A stretch of DNA of 64,000 bases from Parasulfuritortus sp049322515 (GTDB lineage Bacteria; Pseudomonadota; Gammaproteobacteria; Burkholderiales; Thiobacillaceae). The DNA lies in NCBI GenBank assembly GCA_049322515.1, contig JBMOQW010000025.1, forward strand, positions 124,001-188,000. The letters run 5' to 3'. Shown here piece by piece: positions 9,091 to 17,007 of the stretch (the stretch's first letter is position 1; every line of letters begins with the position of its first letter). The notes below the pieces were generated by a model that ran no database searches, had not been told where the DNA came from, and saw only the letters and a program-made list of their open reading frames with translations. The position numbers and the translations under genes were made by a program.

Positions 9091-10122
9091 ATGGCCACAG
9101 CTGCCCCTGCTCATCGTCCTGTAGGGTGGTACGCCTTCCTTCTGATGGCCTGGCTGCCAGCCAGCCAGGCCAGCGAGGTTCTGATCAGCGCCCTCGGCGC
9201 TCGCGGTAGCGTGGTACTCGAAGCCACCGGTTCGGCCACCTTGCCCCCCGGCACCGAGTTCGAGTTGACCTATCAGGCCGGCCTGCTGCCCATGCTGATC
9301 GGTCGCTATCGGGTCATCGCCAGTCAACCTGGCCGCATCGACGCAAGCCCGGTCAGCATCGCCGTCCCCCCCAGCCAGGGCATGCGTGTACGCCTTGATC
9401 AGATCTCCAGCCCAGTCACGCCACCCAAGGGTCCCGCCTCGTCCGGGATTCCGCCCGAAGCAGGTCGCGTGATGGCCGTTCATGGAAGCACCGTCGATAT
9501 CGAACTGGCCAGCGGGCACAGCGCGCGAGTGGGGGATCGCCTTGGCCTCGCTTTTGAAGCCCCCCGGGTCGGTCGAGTCGCCATCCAGGGAAGTTGGCGC
9601 ATCACTCAAGTGCAGGGTCGACGCGCCTCCGCCGAAGCCGAGGGGCTGACCGGCCAAGCCCGGGTCGGCCAAATCGCGCTGCCGCTGCCGGCCGCACCGC
9701 TGCCGGCCGCACCCGCCGACCGAATGGGCGGCTTGTTCGACAGCATCGCCGAACCAGGCGCACTCGACTTCGATCGCTGGCTGTCCAATCAAACCAAGCC
9801 ATCCAGCCAGGCGACCCAAGCAAGCGGACGGCCTTGGGTCGGACTCACCCTGCAAGCCCTGACCCCGGAATTGGCGGAATCGTTTGCCCTGGCGGCGAAC
9901 AGCCCCGGCATCCTGATCGCCAATGTCGATGCCGACAGTCCCGGCCACCGGGCGGGACTGCGCGTTGGCGATGTCATCCTGCAAGTCGACGGGCACCCCC
10001 TGAGCCCGGACCAGCTCGTCGATCGGGTCGCTCAGGCCACGCCAGGCCAGGTTCTGCGCCTGCGTGCCTGGCGCGGCGGCAGCGCGCACTTCATCGGCCT
10101 GCGGGTGGGCACGCACCCCTGA
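9091..10122 (+). CDS. Exported PDZ-domain protein
   Basis: A 343-residue protein with an N-terminal signal peptide (cleavage likely after W-L-P-A-S-Q-A-S). The middle (about 125-205) has a pattern G-R-V-M-A-V-x-G-S-T-V-D-I-E-L typical of small beta barrels. A low-complexity L-P-A-A-P repeat links to a C-terminal PDZ domain (about 250-343) with the carboxylate-binding-loop region, the A-D-S-P-G-x-x-A-G-L-R-V-G-D-V-I-L motif and the closing beta strand. There is no protease domain, so it is more likely an adaptor than a HtrA-type enzyme. The start ATG at 9091 has GAGG at 9082-9085; the upstream in-frame ATG at 9058 lies inside the previous gene. Its two-base spacing from the giant PASTA protein suggests that the two act together in the periplasm. 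Confidence 0.75.
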   Translation: MATAAPAHRPVGWYAFLLMAWLPASQASEVLISALGARGSVVLEATGSATLPPGTEFELTYQAGLLPMLIGRYRVIASQPGRIDASPVSIAVPPSQGMRVRLDQISSPVTPPKGPASSGIPPEAGRVMAVHGSTVDIELASGHSARVGDRLGLAFEAPRVGRVAIQGSWRITQVQGRRASAEAEGLTGQARVGQIALPLPAAPLPAAPADRMGGLFDSIAEPGALDFDRWLSNQTKPSSQATQASGRPWVGLTLQALTPELAESFALAANSPGILIANVDADSPGHRAGLRVGDVILQVDGHPLSPDQLVDRVAQATPGQVLRLRAWRGGSAHFIGLRVGTHP

Positions 10123-10214
10123 CGCGACAGGTATCCAAAGACCCTGGGATAGGTCGGTCTGAAACCCAATATGCAAAGCGTCCTGCCTGCCACGCGAAGC
10201 GGGCCGCCGAGGCG

Positions 10215-10925
10215 CTATTCCGGCTCGTGTGTCCTGTCCTGCAATACGGCCAGAAACTTCCCTGCATCGAGACGCACTGCCAACTGACGCGGGCTTTCCC
10301 CGAGTACAGTCAACCGATCCGGATCCGCGCCGAGCCCCAGGACGACCCGGGCCAGATCCGCCGAGTCGTTGCTGGCGGCACGGTGCAGCAGGGTCCAGCC
10401 ATGGACATCGGCGGCGTTGATGTCAGCACCGCCCTCGCGTACCAGATAGCGAATCAGAAACGTGCCGGTCTCGGGATCGATCGCCTCGGTGAACAGCAAA
10501 CCGGCCAGCAACAAGGGCGTTTGACCCTCGGGGGTCGGCACGGACGGATCGGCCCCCGCCTCGACCAGCACGGCCGCCACCGGCCCGCCGCCCACCCGCG
10601 TGGCCGCGTAATGCAAGGCACGCCAGCCCTGGCCATCGACACGATCATGGCGCGCACCAACCCGGATCAACAGGCGGGCCGTCTCGGCATCGTTGGCCAC
10701 CATCAGGGCGGTCATGCCGGTATCCGGGATGACTGCGTCGGCCGAGACCCCAGAAGCCAGCAAGTGCACCAGCGTCTCCCGATCGGACGAGGCCGCGGCC
10801 TGATTCAATTGCCATGCCAGTGGCGGCTCATCGTACGGCGCAGCGACATTCTGGCCGCTGTCCGCATGAAGCATCGGACACGCGAGCAGGAGCGTGACGA
10901 ACCCGTAGACATGAAGGCGCGACAT
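10215..10925 (-). CDS. Exported ankyrin-repeat protein
   Basis: The 236-residue product begins with a signal peptide (M-S-R-L-H-V-Y-G-F-V-T-L-L-L-A, cleavage near A-D-S). It then carries about four or five ankyrin repeats, recognisable from G-x-T-A-L-M, G-W-R-A-L-H-Y-A, G-Q-T-P-L-L-L-A and G-W-T-L-L-H-R-A-A consensus blocks. Ankyrin repeats bind proteins; exported members are often inhibitors or partners of secreted proteins. A TTG at 10937 is also in frame, but the ATG at 10925 starts right at the signal peptide. The gene is convergent with the PDZ gene, with a 92-base gap in which I see no clear terminator. Confidence 0.8.
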   Translation of the reverse strand: MSRLHVYGFVTLLLACPMLHADSGQNVAAPYDEPPLAWQLNQAAASSDRETLVHLLASGVSADAVIPDTGMTALMVANDAETARLLIRVGARHDRVDGQGWRALHYAATRVGGGPVAAVLVEAGADPSVPTPEGQTPLLLAGLLFTEAIDPETGTFLIRYLVREGGADINAADVHGWTLLHRAASNDSADLARVVLGLGADPDRLTVLGESPRQLAVRLDAGKFLAVLQDRTHEPE

Positions 10926-10990
10926 CGAGTTTCCCAAAATGGAGCCCTGCTATTGGCATAGCACAGTCCAGGTCAGGCCGCAGACCGGCC

Positions 10991-11746
10991 TCAACCGACG
11001 ATCAGCTTCAGCCCGATCAGGATCGTGGTGATCTCGAAGGCGCGCTTGATCCACAGGTTGCCCTTCTTGATCGCCACGTGGCTGCCCAGGTAGCCGCCCA
11101 GGATCGAGCCGGCCAGCAGCACCGGCATCCAGGTCCATTGCACGGTGCCGAGCACGCCGAGCACCACGGCCCCGGTGCCGTTCCAGAAAAAGCCGCACAG
11201 GATCAAGGTGTAGGCCACGGCGCGCTTGTAGTCGAGGCCGAAATGGCGGATCAGCCAGAGGGTCAGGAACAGCCCGGTGCCGGACGTGATCGAGCCGTTC
11301 AGGAAGCCGACCACGAACAAGCCGAACATGCCGAGCCAAAGACCCCTGCCGGCACGATTCTTCGGTTCAAATTCCATGCCCAGCTTGGGCTTGAACACCG
11401 AATACAGGCCCAGGCCCAGGGTCAGGAGGCCGAGCACCAGGATCGCCGGCCGCTCCGGCACGTGCAGGATGGTCGAGGCGCCGACCACCACGCCGGGCAG
11501 GCCGGCGCCCAGGATGACCAGGGAAAAACGCCGCTCCAGATGGCTTTCCTTGAGATGGCGCAGGGTCGCGCCGATGCCCAGGAACACGCTGGCCACCTTG
11601 TGGGTGGCCAGGGCGACGCCGAACGGCAGGCCCAGGAAGATCAGCATGGGAAACTGGATCAGCCCGGCGCCACCGCCGGACAGCGCGGAAAACCAGTTGG
11701 CGACGAACGACGCGACGAACAGGACCAGCTGGTCGGCCAGCGACAC
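10991..11746 (-). CDS. TauE/SafE family sulfite or sulfonate exporter
   Basis: A 251-residue polytopic membrane protein (about eight segments) with the hallmark N-terminal half F-S-A-L-S-G-G-G-A-G-L-I-Q-F-P and its repeat N-G-S-I-T-S-G-T-G-L-F-L-T-L in the second half, as expected for TauE/SafE permeases with internal duplication. Family members move sulfite, sulfoacetate or other organosulfur anions across the inner membrane. The start is GTG at 11746, two bases after the stop of the DUF190 gene, so the two are in one operon with crcB. In a sulfur oxidiser sulfite export is plausible, but the substrate is not shown by sequence. Confidence 0.85.
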   Translation of the reverse strand: MSLADQLVLFVASFVANWFSALSGGGAGLIQFPMLIFLGLPFGVALATHKVASVFLGIGATLRHLKESHLERRFSLVILGAGLPGVVVGASTILHVPERPAILVLGLLTLGLGLYSVFKPKLGMEFEPKNRAGRGLWLGMFGLFVVGFLNGSITSGTGLFLTLWLIRHFGLDYKRAVAYTLILCGFFWNGTGAVVLGVLGTVQWTWMPVLLAGSILGGYLGSHVAIKKGNLWIKRAFEITTILIGLKLIVG

Positions 11747-11748
11747 GC

Positions 11749-12060
11749 CTACCCCGTCACGCCAGCGGTCACCGGGTGCATCACGTAGACCAGCTTCAGG
11801 CCGGCCTGGCCCACCCGGGCCAGGAGCACGCGCGCCAAGGCTTCGTCAGCGACGAACTCTACCGTTTCCGGCAAGGTCCCGGCCAGCTCGAAGAAACGGT
11901 CCTCGACCAGGCCATGCCGGCCAAAGCCCGCGCTGGCCCGAAACGCCGTGCCGCCGGCGATGCCGATGCCGCGCGCCTGGGCGAACAGCCAGTCCTGGAT
12001 CGGCTCGCCGGCATGGCGCAGGCCCTCCTGGACGAAAAAGCGCAAGCACAAGGTGGTCAT
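11749..12060 (-). CDS. DUF190 family protein
   Basis: A 103-residue soluble protein with the DUF190 pattern: R-F-F-V-Q-E at the start, a conserved G-I-A-G-G-T-A-F-R-A-S-A-G-F-G block in the middle, and a V-E-F-V-A-D-E motif before a C-terminal helix. The fold is related to the PII/CutA type of small ligand-binding proteins. It is commonly found beside crcB, as here (5 bases after it), which suggests an accessory role in fluoride handling or in control of the membrane proteins on either side. The ATG at 12060 is the only sensible start. Confidence 0.8.
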   Translation of the reverse strand: MTTLCLRFFVQEGLRHAGEPIQDWLFAQARGIGIAGGTAFRASAGFGRHGLVEDRFFELAGTLPETVEFVADEALARVLLARVGQAGLKLVYVMHPVTAGVTG

Positions 12061-12064
12061 GGCG

Positions 12065-12442
12065 TCATCCCTTGAAATGGTGATACGTGAGCACGCCCAG
12101 GCCGGTCATCGCCAGCGAACCGGCCACGTGCAAGCCGATGGCGGCCAGGCCCAAGGCCACCTGGGCCCGGGCGAACAGCGTGAAGATCTCGGCGGAAAAG
12201 GTCGAAAAGGTGGTCAGCCCGCCCAGGAAACCGGTCACCAGGAGCAGCCGCCACTCCGGCGACAGCCCCGGATGCTGGCTGAAGAAGGCCACCGCCAGCC
12301 CGACCAGATAGCCGCCGGCAAGATTGGCTGCCAGGGTGCCGAGCGGAATCGCCGGATAGCGGGCGTTCAGCCACAGGCCCAGGCCCCAGCGCAGCCAGGC
12401 ACCGAAGGCGGCCCCCAGCCCCACCGCGAAAAACGCCGTCAT
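12065..12442 (-). CDS. crcB: Fluoride channel CrcB (Fluc)
   Basis: A 125-residue, four-helix membrane protein with the diagnostic motifs G-A-x-x-G-A-W-L-R-W near the N-terminus, P-x-G-T-L-A-A-N-L-A-G in helix 2, and G-F-L-G-G-L-T-T-F-S-T-F-S-A-E in helix 3 with the conserved Phe box. Fluc channels form antiparallel dimers that let fluoride leave the cytoplasm. The ATG at 12442 gives the family's usual length; ATG 12463 would add seven residues. I looked for a fluoride riboswitch in the short leader (12443-12494) and did not see a convincing one; a GCGGG-ATAATG-CCCGC hairpin is present there. Confidence 0.9.
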   Translation of the reverse strand: MTAFFAVGLGAAFGAWLRWGLGLWLNARYPAIPLGTLAANLAGGYLVGLAVAFFSQHPGLSPEWRLLLVTGFLGGLTTFSTFSAEIFTLFARAQVALGLAAIGLHVAGSLAMTGLGVLTYHHFKG

Positions 12443-12494
12443 CCCCACAGTCCGCTCCGCCATCAGTAAGCGGGCATTATCCCGCAACCCGGCT

Positions 12495-13454
12495 TCACTC
12501 GCCCAGGCCCAGGCCGCGCAGGGCGGCACGATACCAGGCGCCATTGTCACCATACACCGCATAATGCGCGGCCAGGGTCAGACCGCCCAGCACCGCCACG
12601 AAACCCAAAGTCGACCGCCAGTGCCGGCGGGCCACCTGGCCCGCGTCACCCAGGTGCAAGGCATGGTCAGACGTGGCGGCCGCCAGGTTGATGTCGATGG
12701 CGGGCGGATGCGCGCGGTAGGTGCCGACCAGGGTGACCTGGGTGGCGGGCTCGACCACGCGTTCGCTGAATAGCCAGTGGTCGGGATCGATCCGGTCGAG
12801 CAATTCGGCTTCGCTGGTTTCCCCGATCCGCAGGCCCAAGGCGCCCAGCGCCGCCCGATTGATGACATGCGCCGGCAAGCCGGCCAAGCCTTCGCTCATC
12901 ATCGACGCAACCCGAGGCAGGTCGGCCAGCTCAGGGGTCACCTGCCAGTCGGTATTGGCCAGGTGGCGCGCGGCCTGCGGCAGATACGCCCGGCCGCGGA
13001 ACTGGGTTTCAGGCACCTCGCGCAAAGCCGGCACACCCAGTACGGCGAGGGCTGCCGAAGCGGTCTGCAATGCGCAGGGCACCGCCCACTGGCCGCGCCA
13101 ATGCGCAACTTGCCGGCTGGCATCGCCGACTTCGTTGTCATGCGAACGGCCCGCATAGGCACAGTAGATCGCCGGCCGCTCGCTGAACGGCGCGCGCGGC
13201 ACAGGCCCGGTCGGCACCAGGGTGCCCGAAATCCGGATGCACTGGCCGTCCTGCCAACGGGACACATCGGTCTGCGGTCGGTCCCGAAGCCGCCAGGCCT
13301 GGGCAAGCCCCTGCACGCTGGCCAGGGAAAGCGTGACGCCCAGCCCGAGCACGACCGCCACGGTGCCGCCGAACGGCAGTGCGTCAGCCCACCGGTATTC
13401 CAGAACCACGGCCACGGCGTAGAGCAGCATCAGGGCAAGGCAGCCGCGCAGCAT
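12495..13454 (-). CDS. Membrane protein resembling the GIDE/MUL1-like family
   Basis: A 319-residue protein with two N-terminal membrane helices (residues 3-20 and 25-50), a large soluble middle, and one C-terminal helix (about 285-305). The pattern is like bacterial proteins annotated as E3-ligase-related GIDE domain proteins: I-R-I-S-G-T-L-V-P, then F-S-E-R-P-A-I-Y-C-A-Y, and later E-R-V-V-E-P-A-T-Q-V-T-L-V-G-T-Y. No RING finger is present, so no ligase activity is implied. The start could be GTG 13457 or ATG 13454; the ATG is used. It lies upstream of crcB in the same direction with a 52-base gap. Family assignment is from pattern memory and is moderate at best. Confidence 0.55.
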   Translation of the reverse strand: MLRGCLALMLLYAVAVVLEYRWADALPFGGTVAVVLGLGVTLSLASVQGLAQAWRLRDRPQTDVSRWQDGQCIRISGTLVPTGPVPRAPFSERPAIYCAYAGRSHDNEVGDASRQVAHWRGQWAVPCALQTASAALAVLGVPALREVPETQFRGRAYLPQAARHLANTDWQVTPELADLPRVASMMSEGLAGLPAHVINRAALGALGLRIGETSEAELLDRIDPDHWLFSERVVEPATQVTLVGTYRAHPPAIDINLAAATSDHALHLGDAGQVARRHWRSTLGFVAVLGGLTLAAHYAVYGDNGAWYRAALRGLGLGE

Positions 13455-13565
13455 CACGCCGCCCCGGCCGCAGTCAGCTGGCCGGCCTGGCCGGCGCCTT
13501 GGGACCGGTGCGCCCCGGTGCTGGGCTGTGCTACAAAGATAGCTCTGTCCATTCGGGAGACCTCC

Positions 13566-14063
13566 ATGTCACGCTTGTCTGCCAACGCTCGGTCCAGCGC
13601 CCTGCTCCTCGCCGGGTTGCTGTTCACGTCGCTGACGGCCGCCGCGGGGGAGGCCTCGGGGATATTGAGCCAGAACTTCAAGTCCGGGCAAGTCACGGTC
13701 AAGCCCAAGCACGCCTATCTGGTGAGCGGACCGGATTTCGATGGCCGCAGCATTCGCCAGCTGATCCTTTCGGAAACCGATCTCGCGTCGGCCATCCAGG
13801 CCTGCGACAGCTTCGCCTGCGCCACCTGGGACCTGCTTGCCGGCGCCAGCGTCAAGTTCGACGGCGGCGCCCGGCTCGGCTACTGGCTGGTCGCCGACGG
13901 CCAGCGCAAACAGCACTCCGGCGTCGCCAAGCCGGAATCCATGACCCTGAGCGTGGACACCCAGAAACGCCTGACCGGGTCATGGACCGTGACCGACGAC
14001 GGCCAGGGCACGACGGCTTCGGTGAAATTCGACGCGCCCCTGGTCAAGACCTTCAGGAAATAA
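13566..14063 (+). CDS. Exported protein of unknown function
   Basis: A 165-residue protein with a clear signal peptide (L-L-L-A-G-L-L-F-T-S-L-T-A-A-A-G). The mature part is predicted beta-rich, with two cysteines close together (C-D-S-F-A-C) that could form a disulfide. The start ATG is set by GGGAGA at 13555-13560, five bases upstream. A longer frame (from 12777) exists only because of the high GC content and runs antisense to the neighbouring membrane protein gene. The gene is convergent with the DUF4139 gene, which ends 21 bases beyond. I do not recognise the family. Confidence 0.65.
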   Translation: MSRLSANARSSALLLAGLLFTSLTAAAGEASGILSQNFKSGQVTVKPKHAYLVSGPDFDGRSIRQLILSETDLASAIQACDSFACATWDLLAGASVKFDGGARLGYWLVADGQRKQHSGVAKPESMTLSVDTQKRLTGSWTVTDDGQGTTASVKFDAPLVKTFRK

Positions 14064-14084
14064 ACCGTCCGGCGACCGGCCGAA

Positions 14085-15488
14085 TCAGTATTTCACCCGC
14101 ACCCGCCAGGTCAGCACGCTCTTGCCTTCGGCCGGGACCTTGACCCGCCAGGTCGCGGTGCCGGCACTCGGCTTTTCGTGCGGCTGGCTGGACGACAGGA
14201 TGCGCCAGTCGCCCGGCATCGGCTCGACCACCTTGACCTCGACCGGCTCCTTCTTGGCGTTGCGTATCTCGATCGCGTAGGCCGATTCGTGCACGTTGTC
14301 GGAGACACGCTCGAATTCGGTCTGCTTCTTGTCGGCGGTGACGTCGAAGGCCTCGCCGAGCTTGAGTCGCACGGTTTCATTGCGGGCGGTGTGATCGATG
14401 CGGTCCTCGCCGACGAACTGGGCGCGCCCGGCGCGATCCTTCTTGTACACCCGCACCACGCCCTTGGGCAGCGGCAGGCCCATCTGACCGCCCTTGTTCT
14501 CGAACTGCACGTACACGGCCGGCTTCAGCTTGCGGCCCAGCTCACCATGGCGGCCGTAGTAATAGTAATTGGCGCCTTGCAGGACATATTCCTTGCCGGC
14601 TACAACCCCTTGTGCCGACAACAGGGCGACCTGCTTGGTCTGGTTTTCCAGGATGCTGGTCGGCCGGTCCAGGGTGTAGAGGTGGTAGTCGAGCAGCGAT
14701 TCCTCCTCCATCTTCGGCGCCGCCGCGGCCATTGGCACCGCCTCGCGGAACATCATCGCTGGCCGTTGCTCCGGACGCACCCGGTTCACTTCGCCGGCCA
14801 CCAGTTGCAGGCGGGCGTCGCGGTAGGCCGCGCCGCTGGTGTTGGTCAGGGTCACCCAGCCATTCAGGTCGAGGCGGTCCTCGGCATCGGACAGCTCGGC
14901 CACGTAGTCGGCCTTCCAGGACAGGCCGCCGGTCAGGTAGGACAGCTCCAGGCCCTGGGACCCGGCCCGGTCGACAGCCAGGCGCATCGACAAGGTCGGC
15001 TGGTCGCGCAGGGTGCCGGGCACGCTATCGAAGGCCAGGCGGCCGGGCACGCCGGTCTCGATCCGGTCTGGGAACTGCAAGACCACGCCGCTGTTGGCCG
15101 ACAGCACGCGGGCGGTCTCGAAGGTCTCGGCGCCGGTGGTCGGATGGGTCTTGATCACCCGGACCTCCTGGCCGACGAATTTCTCCAGCAGCTTCTCCGG
15201 GGTGAGCAGATCGAAGTCGAAATTCTGCTCGAGCAGGACCAGGGAACGTCCGTCCAGGGACCGCAGCAGGGCGGTCTCCGGCTGCATGCGCGCCGAGACG
15301 TTGCGCCAGGCGAGCACGTTCTCGCCCTGGCCGAGCTCGACCTTGCGGGCATCCTTCACCAGGGCAAGGTCGCCGTTGTAGATGGTCACTGCAAGACCGG
15401 TCTGCTCTTTTTCAGTGGAACGACGTTCTTCGGTGGCCCAGGCGGTTGCCGCCAGGCCGAACAGGATTGCCATTGCCAGGATTTTCAT
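14085..15488 (-). CDS. Exported DUF4139 domain protein
   Basis: The 467-residue product has a signal peptide (ending A-A-T-A-W-A) and the DUF4139 organisation: an N-terminal section beginning A-V-T-I-Y-N-G-D-L-A-L-V-K, a central beta region with S-Y-L-T-G-G-L-S-W-K-A-D-Y, and a C-terminal section with L-P-L-P-K-G-V-V-R-V-Y and a final W-R-V-R-V-K-Y. The family's biochemical role is unknown; it acts outside the cytoplasm. The ATG at 15488 has GGAG at 15496-15499 and overlaps the stop of pgl (ATGA), so translation of the two is coupled. A frame continuing upstream to 15878 is antisense-like read-through of pgl and is not used. Confidence 0.8.
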   Translation of the reverse strand: MKILAMAILFGLAATAWATEERRSTEKEQTGLAVTIYNGDLALVKDARKVELGQGENVLAWRNVSARMQPETALLRSLDGRSLVLLEQNFDFDLLTPEKLLEKFVGQEVRVIKTHPTTGAETFETARVLSANSGVVLQFPDRIETGVPGRLAFDSVPGTLRDQPTLSMRLAVDRAGSQGLELSYLTGGLSWKADYVAELSDAEDRLDLNGWVTLTNTSGAAYRDARLQLVAGEVNRVRPEQRPAMMFREAVPMAAAAPKMEEESLLDYHLYTLDRPTSILENQTKQVALLSAQGVVAGKEYVLQGANYYYYGRHGELGRKLKPAVYVQFENKGGQMGLPLPKGVVRVYKKDRAGRAQFVGEDRIDHTARNETVRLKLGEAFDVTADKKQTEFERVSDNVHESAYAIEIRNAKKEPVEVKVVEPMPGDWRILSSSQPHEKPSAGTATWRVKVPAEGKSVLTWRVRVKY

Positions 15489-16177
15489 GAGGGTTCTCCA
15501 AACGCCGATTGATCGATCAAGACATCCACGCCCGCCGCCGGCCGGATTGCCGCCGCCGGGATTCGCCTGCCCGCCCGCCAGGCGGCGACCGCTTCCCGCT
15601 TGCCGGCGCCGCTCACCAGGAACAATACCCGGCGCGCCTCGGACAACCGGCGCGCCGACAGAGTGACCCGCTCCGGCGGTGGTTTGGGGGCGCCGAACAC
15701 AGCCAGCACATCGGCGGCGTCGGCACCCTCGCCCCAGTCGTGACCGGGAAACAGGCTGGCGGTATGGCCATCCTCGCCCAGTCCGAGCAGGACCAGATCG
15801 AACGGCCCCACACCGGCCAGCTGGCGGGCGTAGGCTTCGGCCCCGGCCTGGGCACCGAGTTCCGCGGGCATCGGGCATAGATTCGTTCTAGGCAATGCCA
15901 CCCGATTCAACCAGGCCCGTTCGGCGAGACGGGAATTGCGCGCGTCATGTTCGGGCGGCCGACAGCGTTCATCGCCATACCAGACCCGCCAGCGCGGCCA
16001 GTCGTGGTCTTGTTCGGCCAGGGCCCGGTAAACGGTTTCCGGGGTACCGCCGCCGGCCAGGACGATGTGGAAGGCCCCCCGGGCCGCCAGGGCTTCCGTC
16101 TCGGCGCCGGCGACATAGGCGAGGGCACGCTCAAGCCAGTCGGCGGCATCGGCGGCGACATGCCAGCGGGTCGACAT
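15485..16177 (-). CDS. pgl: 6-phosphogluconolactonase
   Basis: A 230-residue cytosolic enzyme of the DevB/SOL type that hydrolyses 6-phosphoglucono-lactone in the oxidative pentose phosphate pathway. Diagnostic segments are L-A-G-G-G-T-P-E-T-V-Y, W-Y-G-D-E-R-C-R-P-P near the middle, and L-L-G-L-G-E-D-G-H-T-A-S-L-F-P-G with the catalytic region. The ATG at 16177 is preceded by GGGGAAG; two upstream in-frame starts (16192 and 16222) would add residues not seen in the family. It overlaps the DUF4139 gene by four bases. It stands alone here, without zwf or gnd beside it. Confidence 0.9.
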   Translation of the reverse strand: MSTRWHVAADAADWLERALAYVAGAETEALAARGAFHIVLAGGGTPETVYRALAEQDHDWPRWRVWYGDERCRPPEHDARNSRLAERAWLNRVALPRTNLCPMPAELGAQAGAEAYARQLAGVGPFDLVLLGLGEDGHTASLFPGHDWGEGADAADVLAVFGAPKPPPERVTLSARRLSEARRVLFLVSGAGKREAVAAWRAGRRIPAAAIRPAAGVDVLIDQSAFGEPS

Positions 16178-16230
16178 CGGCAGCTTCCCCATGCAGGTAG
16201 AATACGGCGATTTTACCCGCACGCCCGTTC

Positions 16231-17007
16231 ATGACCCCCATCCTCGTTTTCGACCTCGAATGCATTCCGGATATTGCCGGCTTGCGCCGCTTGCACGACC
16301 TCGGTCCGGACGTGCCAGACCAGGAAGTGGCCGACATGGCCATGCTGATGCGCCGCCAGCAGACCGGCGGCTCCGACTTCATGCCACTGCACTTGCAGCG
16401 CGTGGTGACCCTCTCTTGCACCCTGCGCACCGGCGACAGCTTCAAGGTGTTTTCCCTGTCCGAACCGGACCTCGGCGAGGCCGAGATCGTCCAGCGCTTC
16501 TTCGACGGCATCGAGAAATACACCCCCCAGATCGTGTCCTGGAACGGCGGCGGCTTCGACCTGCCGGTGCTGCACTACCGGGGCATGCTGCACGGCGTGA
16601 GCGCGCCGCGCTACTGGGACCAGGGCGAGGATGACAAGGACTTCAAGTGGAACAACTACCTCAGCCGCTACCATAGCCGGCATCTCGACCTGATGGACCT
16701 CCTGGCCCTGTACCAGCCGCGCGGCGCCGTGGCGCTCGATGCCCTGGCCAAGCTGTACGGCTTCCCGGGCAAGCTGGGCATGGACGGCAGCCAGGTCTGG
16801 AGCGCCTGGCAGGCCGGCCAGATCGCCGATATCCGCGACTACTGCGAAACCGACGTGGTAAACACCTATCTGGTCTACCTGCGCTTCCAGCTGATGCGCG
16901 GCCACCTCAGCCGCGAGCAGCACGACCGCGAGGTCCAGCTGGTGCGCGACACCCTGGCCGGCATCGATGCGCCACACTGGAAACAGTTTCTGGAGGCCTG
17001 GGCATGA
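16231..17007 (+). CDS. Predicted 3'-5' exonuclease (PolB-like DEDDy family)
   Basis: A 258-residue protein with the DEDDy exonuclease layout: Exo I with D8-L-E10, Exo II in S-W-N-G-G-G-F-D110-L-P, and Exo III in D-Y-C-E-T-D-V-V-N-T-Y. It lacks polymerase domains and corresponds to the stand-alone family of predicted PolB-like exonucleases. It probably degrades or proofreads single-stranded DNA or RNA 3' ends in the cytoplasm. The ATG at 16231 is divergent from pgl; a TAGAAT at 16198-16203 is a possible -10. Its TGA overlaps the ATG of rlmD (ATGA), so the two are translationally coupled. Confidence 0.85.
   Translation: MTPILVFDLECIPDIAGLRRLHDLGPDVPDQEVADMAMLMRRQQTGGSDFMPLHLQRVVTLSCTLRTGDSFKVFSLSEPDLGEAEIVQRFFDGIEKYTPQIVSWNGGGFDLPVLHYRGMLHGVSAPRYWDQGEDDKDFKWNNYLSRYHSRHLDLMDLLALYQPRGAVALDALAKLYGFPGKLGMDGSQVWSAWQAGQIADIRDYCETDVVNTYLVYLRFQLMRGHLSREQHDREVQLVRDTLAGIDAPHWKQFLEAWA

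Noticed and set aside
9690..9720. Tandem CTGCCGGCCGCACC repeat
   Set aside because: It encodes the L-P-A-A-P linker of the PDZ protein, only two copies; not a CRISPR or other array.
12443..12494. Possible fluoride riboswitch before crcB
   Set aside because: The 52-base gap is short and I cannot form the conserved pseudoknot; only a simple hairpin is visible.
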